26,267 nucleotides of DNA. Origin: Seison nebaliae. Its lineage: Eukaryota; Rotifera; Pararotatoria; Seisonacea; Seisonidae. The position numbers were made by a program, and so were the translations under genes. The stretch spans positions 1-26,267 of the forward strand of contig JALJEE010000922.1 of the NCBI GenBank assembly GCA_023231475.1. Direction: 5' to 3'. Positions 20,775 through 26,267 of this stretch are shown here, in pieces (position 1 is the stretch's first letter; each line of letters opens with the position of its first letter). The notes beneath the pieces were generated by a model. That model did not search any database, was not told the DNA's origin, and was given only the letters and a program-made list of their open reading frames with translations.

Positions 20775-20799
20775 GACTATTTAAGTTTTTTAAATAGTC
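20775..20799. repeat. Perfect 10-bp inverted repeat (hairpin)
   Basis: GACTATTTAA (20775-20784), a 5-base loop GTTTT, and TTAAATAGTC (20790-20799). It lies between the two mobile-element relics and could be a transposon-end structure or an AT-rich chance hairpin. Confidence 0.65.
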
Positions 20800-20824
20800 T
20801 TCTAATTTCTTCGGACTGATAAAG

Positions 20825-21335
20825 CTAACGTGCTGATCTATTTTTTGTAATCTCATAAGAAAAAATAACATCTTCTTTGATTTTCCTATCGGAAGTTTTT
20901 AGATTCACAGCATCTGCCACTCGCAGACCTCCCGATATCATCACTATGGCTATCACCTTCAACTGTACATTTTCTAAACTGTTATCCTAGTTTTCGACAA
21001 AGTGCTCAACATCGTCATTCTCGAAAATTACAGCCATCTTAGGGACATACTCTTTTTCAAATGATTTCAATAGTTGAATCAAAATTTCGTCATTCCGTTC
21101 CTTCCCCGTTCTCATTTTGAAAGACCATTTCAACATTGAGTATATTTTCCACAGTGTGGAAATCTTCATCATTTTTTCCCGATGAAGATAACCAAAATAT
21201 TTTTTGAAATCCTCCTCTTCATAATCGGCTTTCATGCCAATTTTTTCTTGAAATCCACTCTACTTCATACGCCTTCTTGTTCTCGTTTCCCAGCAATTCT
21301 CCAACAATATCTTGTAAATTTCTTAAACCGCTCAT
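20825..21335 (-). mobile_element. Relic of a tyrosine-recombinase-like element (Crypton-like?)
   Basis: The minus strand carries pieces resembling the arthropod tyrosine-recombinase-like proteins of mobile elements. They include a SAM-like N-terminal DNA-binding segment (STLWKIYSMLKWSF followed by SFEKEYVPKMAVIFENDD). A start-of-catalytic-domain segment follows (AIVMISGGLRVADAVNLKT), in which the Arg of GLRVADAVNL is at the position of the first catalytic Arg. The C-terminal catalytic part is not seen. The element is broken in several places and looks old. A Crypton-type DNA element is most likely; other tyrosine-recombinase elements are possible. Ends were not found. Confidence 0.5.
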
Positions 21336-22049
21336 TCCTCTCACATGTAATTTATGCTTAACCTACTTTTTTTAAAGGATTTTTTGTCATAAATTTCCCA
21401 TTTTTGATCCCCTACCATATCTACTAGGTATAAAATCTTTATTTTCTCTCCCGCCGGGACTTTTTTACTTACTTTCTCTCCTTCTCAATTACATAATCTA
21501 ATTTTGAGGTCTTACGTATCTCGAAGAGCCAAAATTTACAGAAAATATATACTGCACCGTGAGAAAGTTCTATACTCACTCTCCAACTTTTTCACCTTGC
21601 AGTAAATAATATTCGTTCGGTTAAATGAATTATTAATCGAACCGGATCCACGAAATATGTTCTCTTTTACTCATTTTCCGGAATATTTATTTCCTAAATG
21701 TTATGTTAAATGTTAAATTTAGTGAGGTACGACACGTTAAGAAACGATGCAAACTCTCAACAAAGAACTATGTTCTCCATCGTTCAGAAAGTAAAGTTGG
21801 ACAGAAATAGAGTAGGAAAATATGAAATTTTTTTAAAGAATTACTTGAATAATAATGCGAGAGATAAGTCGAATAATACTATGGAATAGAATATTGGTTG
21901 ACTGATTCATCCACACTACTTTTTACTACTTGAAATTAGTAGTTGAAAGTGAAATAATTGTTTGATTAATTTTTTAGTTTAGTTTAGTTTAGTTTTTTTT
22001 TTTCTTATTTTCCACCAACTTCTCTTCTTTCTCTTCTGTTCGTATAAAT
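21336..22049. other. Intergenic DNA before the 133-aa ORF
   Basis: No gene is supported. Just before the ORF at 22050 lie four tandem TTTAG units (21973-21992), a T-run and a pyrimidine-rich stretch. A TATA-like TATAAATA overlaps the start codon region (about 22043-22050). Confidence 0.45.
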
Positions 22050-22451
22050 ATGTCAAATCGTCAGCAAGGTAAGGAGTACAGAGGTTATAAGGCAAGTAAG
22101 ACTCGACAACATGTCAGCACAGCTTCCAGGTCTAAGTCACGTGTCCAAAAAAATTCTCAACGTAATGGAATGAGAGCAGAAGATCGATCAGAGAAGTTTT
22201 CAATTACAGAACGTGAAAAACATGTACCACCGCCAATCGATGCATCCCCAGTCTTTCCAAGTGCACTCAGAAACAGTTCTGTCATTGATGGTTTGTTAGA
22301 CGATCACATGGGCCGTCAAGATGGCGGCATTAATCATGTCAGAATGTCCATGGATACTAATAAAGGTGAAGAACGTAGGTCATTATATGAAGTGATGCAT
22401 CGACCACCTACTCCAGCTGCTAGATCGCAAGAGAATAATAAGACCATTTAA
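22050..22451 (+). CDS. Unrecognised basic, disordered 133-aa protein
   Basis: A single uninterrupted frame from ATG 22050 to TAA 22449-22451. The first ~60 residues are rich in Arg, Lys, Ser and Gln (RGYKASKTRQ, SRSKSRVQKN). The middle has a Pro patch (VPPPIDASPVFPSALR) and a hydrophobic/acidic stretch (SVIDGLLDDHMGRQDGG). The end is polar again (EERRSLYEVMHRPPTPAAR). There is no signal peptide, membrane helix or Cys. It looks intrinsically disordered. Codon use is less AT-biased than in the neighbouring host genes. A poly(A) signal (22584-22589) and an A8 run a few bases later follow. The absence of introns plus the A-run would fit a retrocopy, but no parent gene is known. It could also be a lineage-specific gene. 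No family was recognised. Confidence 0.5.
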   Translation: MSNRQQGKEYRGYKASKTRQHVSTASRSKSRVQKNSQRNGMRAEDRSEKFSITEREKHVPPPIDASPVFPSALRNSSVIDGLLDDHMGRQDGGINHVRMSMDTNKGEERRSLYEVMHRPPTPAARSQENNKTI

Positions 22452-22949
22452 TGTGTCTCGGAAACATTTTCTTAATATCTGTAGGAATTGTCGTTCTTAT
22501 AGAGAATATTTCTCTACTATAATCTCCATATTTACTGGTACTGGTCTGACTTTTAGTCATATCACTTCATCCTTTACAGTGTTAATAAATTTAAAAAAAA
22601 CGTAAAGTTTACATGCTTATACGGATTATATTCCATTAATGTAATACAAGTATCTTTTCAATACAAGACAATTAATTTAAAATTTTTATTTTTTAAACTT
22701 TTTTTTATCTACTCTTACGTTAACTAAAAGGTTTATGATTCGAAGTGTTTTATTATGTTTGAAAAACAAAATTTAATTTTGCTTCTTGCAAATTTAAAAG
22801 AGATTCATATTAGAAATTGTTTCCTTTCCTAGAACCAATATCCTATTACCAATATCCTATTACCATGAATCCTTTGGCAGAAATTAAACCGGCTACGCGC
22901 AATTAGTGGAACGAATTAAGTTAGAATGTAATTATTTGAGAGAAAAGAA
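22452..22949. other. AT-rich spacer between convergent transcripts
   Basis: Holds the + poly(A) signal at 22584-22589 and possible minus-strand poly(A) signals (TTTATT at 22685-22690 and 22750-22755). A short tandem copy of ccaatatcctatta lies at about 22836-22863. No gene seen. Confidence 0.5.
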
Positions 22950-24488
22950 TTAACTATGTGAACTTGTAGTTGGGCCTTTGGAATATAAAATATTATAATT
23001 CGTCCAATATCTTCCTACCGAATAAACATCTTTACAAACGTCATCTCGTCCCACTATCCCAACAAGATATTCGTCACATTCACATCCACAGAATCGGCCC
23101 ACCATACCCGTATAACGATCCATTGTAATATCATTGGACTCAAGTCTAAATGAGTATTAACAAGGATGTGAAATGAAAGGATCAATAAAAATAATTAAAA
23201 AACTTATAGAATGATTCTTGAGAAAGTGAAAGTTTTTTTATTTCATTCACATCATATGGTGTAGCGCCCTCATCGAGCGGACCTACTATGTGGTCTAAAT
23301 TAGAAATGGTGAACCAGGTTTCCTTAGCAAATCTATTCTCCGGTTTGAATGTCATTGACAATGTGATCTCATAATTCTCATTAAAATAATCTACTCTCAA
23401 CTGTGAAAATCATGAAAGAAAAATATTCGGAATATGTTCGGAAATAAAATTACCAACATAAAAAAATTGGTCCAACGACTTAACCATTAATGCTTTAAAT
23501 AAAGTCGGTTGTGATTTATACATGGATTGGAGATGAAAATTTGTATCATCTTTCCATTTGTTCGAGACTGGTTCATTTGCTACCGCTTCCATGCGACTCA
23601 ATATTCTACCTGAGCAATTATTACAAACAACTTTATATCAGATAATCGGAACTTTTAAATATTCTGTATTCATCTGGTGCGACTTTCTGGCAAGAATAAC
23701 CATAAGGAGAGGCTATTCCATAAGGCTTTTTCGCATACAATTGCCTACACAGATTCATTAAATTTATATTCTTCGCAGTTTCCCGTAAAACATTAATACG
23801 TTCCAAAGTGATGTAAGTACTTGGCGCACCAATTTCTTCAAAATCTTCCATAAATATTTTTAACACTTTTCCACGGACATTTACTACTAAGATTGAAATA
23901 AGTAAGATATTCATTCTTTCCAAGACCTGACGATGGAAAAAAATTGGTTAAACTGAATAAGAACAATTGAGGTTCAGTTGTATCGTTTCATAAACATTAT
24001 ATTATTATATAACCGGGCAATGTTAAGGCATTTGCTTAATTTCTTCGATTAAGTCTAATTGAAAACAAATCAACATTCTTATTGATATTGATTGATATTT
24101 ATGATTATTGATATGCACAGTTAATCCACAATGTCAATCGATGTCGGGCGGAATAACGTATTATAAGAACGAACTAATTAATGCTGTCAAAATTAAAGTA
24201 ATTATTCGATTTGACCAAGAGTTATAATATTCGCTTCTATAATGTTTTTTGCTACTTAAAAATGGAAATGACAATATTATTAAGCATCATAATGATAAAT
24301 GAAAGGTTAGAATAAAGAAAAAAATTGGTTATTTACTCTCATAATTCCTTGTTGCAAGTTGTTTTTTTGTAAAATGTTTGTTAAAAACAATAATAAATTT
24401 TATGTTAACTTTTTTTTCGGGTATAAACTTACAAGTGTAAGAGGTCTAAGCATAGTCATGGCTATGCCAACACAAACGGACAAGTTGC
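22950..24488 (-). CDS. Unrecognised multi-exon gene, secreted or membrane protein (5' end unresolved)
   Basis: Five minus-strand exons join in one frame through GT-AG introns: 24488-24433, 23926-23653, 23609-23458, 23400-23204 and 23145-22950, with introns of 506, 43, 57 and 58 nt. The first has a textbook acceptor (ATTCTTCCAG) and donor (GTAAGT). The frame enters it with two bases, so upstream exons exist. The 290 residues begin with two hydrophobic segments (NLSVCVGIAMTMLRPLTL and MNILLISILVV). Either could be a membrane helix; the second could be a signal peptide if translation starts at ATG 23914. The rest looks soluble and extracellular, with Cys in LCRQLY and YSCQK and a C-terminal Cys cluster (GRFCGCECDEYLVGIV, then DDVCKDVY). 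No family was recognised. The 43-nt intron is the least certain junction. Confidence 0.5.
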
Positions 24489-25652
24489 CTGGAAGAATTA
24501 TTAACGTTTTATTATTTACGATTGTGATTCAATAATTTACATTGATGTCCTTATCACATTGACCTAACGAACCTAAGGACGTCTATATAAGTCGCGCAAC
24601 ATCTTTTCATTTCCTCGCTTCTAAATTTTAACAAATCCTACAAAATCATATTATGACGATTACAAAATTATCATTTTACTTTATGAAATTTAATTGAATA
24701 AAAACAATAATCTTAATTAACGTAGGCCGACCAGCTTACATATACCATCCCAGTTTTCGGTAAATTATAGAATAATTGATGAGACCCGCAAAATTGTTAT
24801 TGAGGATGAGCTCGCAGCCAAGTGGAATGCGAGGGAGAAGAGTCCCGTTATGTACTCATTCAACTTGAAACTTGTGAACATATTCCTTGCATCAGATAGA
24901 GATGAAGGGTATCCTATTCGGTGATATGAACAGAAATAACGATTTTCAAAATATCCCAACAATTAAGAATTAATTCGGAAACTTCTTGGTTAGTTTGAAC
25001 TAGATTAAGTAAAGTTGTTGGCGCTGGTGGACGAGGCATTATCGAAAGTTTATGAAAATGCAAAATGGACTTACTTGTCCAGGACGAACTTGTTCTGAAG
25101 AATAAGTGCCGAACAGTTTTTATTTAGGACATAGAATGAACAGGACATATTTCCAAAGATTAAATTTCAGAGGCAAACATCAAAGGAACATTGTTATAAA
25201 CTTTCAAAAGAAAAAACCCCCTTTTATAAAAAAGTGAAACTTTTAAAATAAAACAAAATTAAAAAATATAATTTAATTAAATATAGAATATTGAAACAAA
25301 GAAAACAAATATTAATAATATTAAAATTCTAATCATACTCTAATCAAATAAATTGCATTTTTAAAGCTAAACATAATACGCGATAATCATGAGTTATTCT
25401 TTATGTACGAAATTTTTAAACTTTTGAAATTTAAAATCAGGCTTTGAATACTACGTAAGCGGGAGATAAAGTCTCTTCAGCGGGATAGTATGCTCCCGCT
25501 ACATACAACAAAAATTCGTTGTTCCCCGGGCCAGAATAGGGTCATGTTGGATAGAAAATGTATCTTGGTTTGTTCTATAAATTTTTCAGTGTATTTTTTT
25601 TAGTATTTGTTGTTTTTAGAATATTTTTGTCCATACTTACGTTAGCAGCGAA
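24489..25652. other. Region with candidate upstream exons of the orphan minus-strand gene
   Basis: No complete gene was resolved. Minus-strand pieces that look exonic are a 41-codon frame at 25039-24914 (MPRPPAPTTLLNLVQTNQEV at its start) and a 20-nt segment (about 25088-25069) flanked by TTATTCTTCAG and GTAAGT. A segment around 24651-24588 follows TGATTTTGTAG. On the + strand a coding-like frame (24754-24920) follows TACCATCCCAG and reads NYRIIDETRKIVIEDELAAK; the opposite strand is also open there. An 8-bp inverted repeat (AGCGGGAG 25458-25465 / CTCCCGCT 25493-25500) is present. Exon chaining could not be settled by eye. Confidence 0.35.
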
Positions 25653-25692
25653 GCCACAATAAATATTTGGTGGTATTTCGCTAAATACAGGA
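25653..25692 (-). other. Candidate 40-nt exon with strong splice sites
   Basis: On the minus strand a pyrimidine-rich acceptor (CTCTCCTGTATTTAG) precedes 40 bases that end at a strong donor (GTAAGTATG). In one phase it reads KYHQIFIVASLLT, signal-peptide-like. The 20-nt candidate exon near 25.08 kb and the frame near 25.02 kb then follow in compatible phase. It may be an early exon of the orphan gene to the left. It is too short to prove. Confidence 0.3.
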
Positions 25693-25719
25693 GAGATATT
25701 TGCCAAATTTTTTTTTCAG

Positions 25720-25896
25720 CTGAAATTTTTTATTTCGGGTGAAGAAATTGGCATTCTTCTGATAAATGAACTTCGGAAATTGAATAAATTCCAATCGGCA
25801 TATCGTCAATATGATGCTACAATTCATCAAATGAATGATAGGAAATCGTTTAGATATTTCTCCCAAAATCTAATCAACGATGTTGTATTGGCCTAG
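25720..25896 (+). CDS. Lone coding-like terminal exon
   Basis: After a long T-run ending in CAG (acceptor at 25718-25719), the + strand is open for 58 codons to TAG at 25894-25896. The peptide looks protein-like, with a helical Leu/Ile pattern (SGEEIGILLINELRKLN, then FQSAYRQYDATIHQMNDR). No upstream exon or start was identified and no family is recognised. The opposite strand is also open over much of it, so the exon may be a chance open frame beside a T-run. Confidence 0.3.
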   Translation: MKFFISGEEIGILLINELRKLNKFQSAYRQYDATIHQMNDRKSFRYFSQNLINDVVLA

Positions 25897-26195
25897 AATC
25901 GCCTAGAAACAAAGCGGCAGAAGCAGAATGAGTTATTATTTGCTATATTGCGGATTGTGCTCATGAAAACAAGAGAAAAGCTTAGTGCTCGATGTCCTTT
26001 TACGAACGAACGTTTTTTCTGCACTTTTGACTTATTTGCAATAAATTGAGTGCTCGTTGGATATATCTTGCTTCCGAGTGATCCGAAATCTACAGGACTC
26101 CTAAGAATAGATAGACGAATTTTTAACGGAATAAATTTCGATTTTGCGGCGAAAGAAAAGAATTTACGACAGAATTTGTTGCGAACAAGATCCAT
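25893..26195 (-). CDS. Very basic 100-aa ORF at the right edge
   Basis: A minus-strand frame begins at an ATG in good context (accactATGG, 26195) and runs 100 codons. It is strongly basic with almost no acidic residues. The beginning (MDLVRNKFCRKFFSFAAKSK) could pass as a mitochondrial targeting peptide. It ends in a Cys/Phe/Arg tail. No domain is recognised. It may be a first exon whose true donor lies inside (for example GTAGAT soon after the LSILRS segment) rather than a whole gene. Confidence 0.22.
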   Translation of the reverse strand: MDLVRNKFCRKFFSFAAKSKFIPLKIRLSILRSPVDFGSLGSKIYPTSTQFIANKSKVQKKRSFVKGHRALSFSLVFMSTIRNIANNNSFCFCRFVSRRF

Positions 26196-26267
26196 AGTGG
26201 TTGATGAAAGTGAATGAATGTTGATCGAAGAATCGAGAAATGCGACGGAAGAAGAAAGAGGAATGTT

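Noticed and set aside
25681-25866. Minus-strand frame of 61 codons opposite the + exon candidate
   Set aside because: Lys/Phe-rich from A/T runs; the + reading looks more protein-like. Kept only as a caution in the exon entry.
1-26267. tRNA, rRNA, CRISPR, LTR or virus-like elements
   Set aside because: Looked for by eye on both strands; no cloverleaf, conserved rRNA block, regular spacer array, paired long terminal repeat or capsid/polymerase motif was seen.

Overview
This window is nuclear DNA of a small animal genome. It is AT-rich, with compact genes and introns of about 43-95 bases, several single-exon genes, and many Asn/His-type triplet runs. A synaptic GTPase (Rab3) and animal-type LIG4, aspartyl aminopeptidase and Tctex1 genes point to a metazoan. 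The low GC, tiny introns and poly-Asn tracts fit an acariform (astigmatan) mite such as the Dermatophagoides/Sarcoptes group. That placement is inference from gene style, not from a marker gene.

Layout. The left 18 kb is an ordinary gene-dense region. From left to right it holds uroporphyrinogen decarboxylase (UROD, +, 1325-2811) with a possible N-terminal extension or small gene at 876-1453; a Tctex1-type dynein light chain (-, 3395-3895); Rab3 (-, 5428-6153); a possible small two-helix membrane protein (-, 8982-9497); DNA ligase IV (+, 10329-13091); mitochondrial ribosomal protein S12 (-, 13206-13604); aspartyl aminopeptidase (+, 13771-15386); and a poly-Asn protein with one C2H2-like finger (-, 16568-17962). 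The S12 and aminopeptidase genes share a 166-base divergent promoter. LIG4 and S12 run tail to tail with overlapping poly(A) signals. These genes have unrelated housekeeping or neuronal roles, so nothing suggests an operon or a joint pathway.

The right 8 kb is different. It starts with a pyrimidine-rich block (about 18.0-18.58 kb) and a cluster of three near-perfect palindromes (19217-19295). Two broken mobile-element relics follow: a tyrosine-recombinase-like piece and a BED-finger hAT transposase N-terminus (20.16-21.34 kb). Next come an unrecognised 133-aa basic, disordered ORF (22050-22451) and an unrecognised multi-exon minus-strand gene for a Cys-containing, possibly secreted or membrane protein (22950-24488, probably with more exons up to about 25.7 kb). 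A lone coding-like exon on + (25720-25896) and a very basic ORF at the right edge complete it.

The most interesting items are the palindrome cluster, the orphan multi-exon gene, the possible in-frame extension of UROD, the GTT-type splice donors in six of eight confident introns, and the CxxC tail of Rab3. No RNA gene, CRISPR array, LTR element or virus-like element was recognised.
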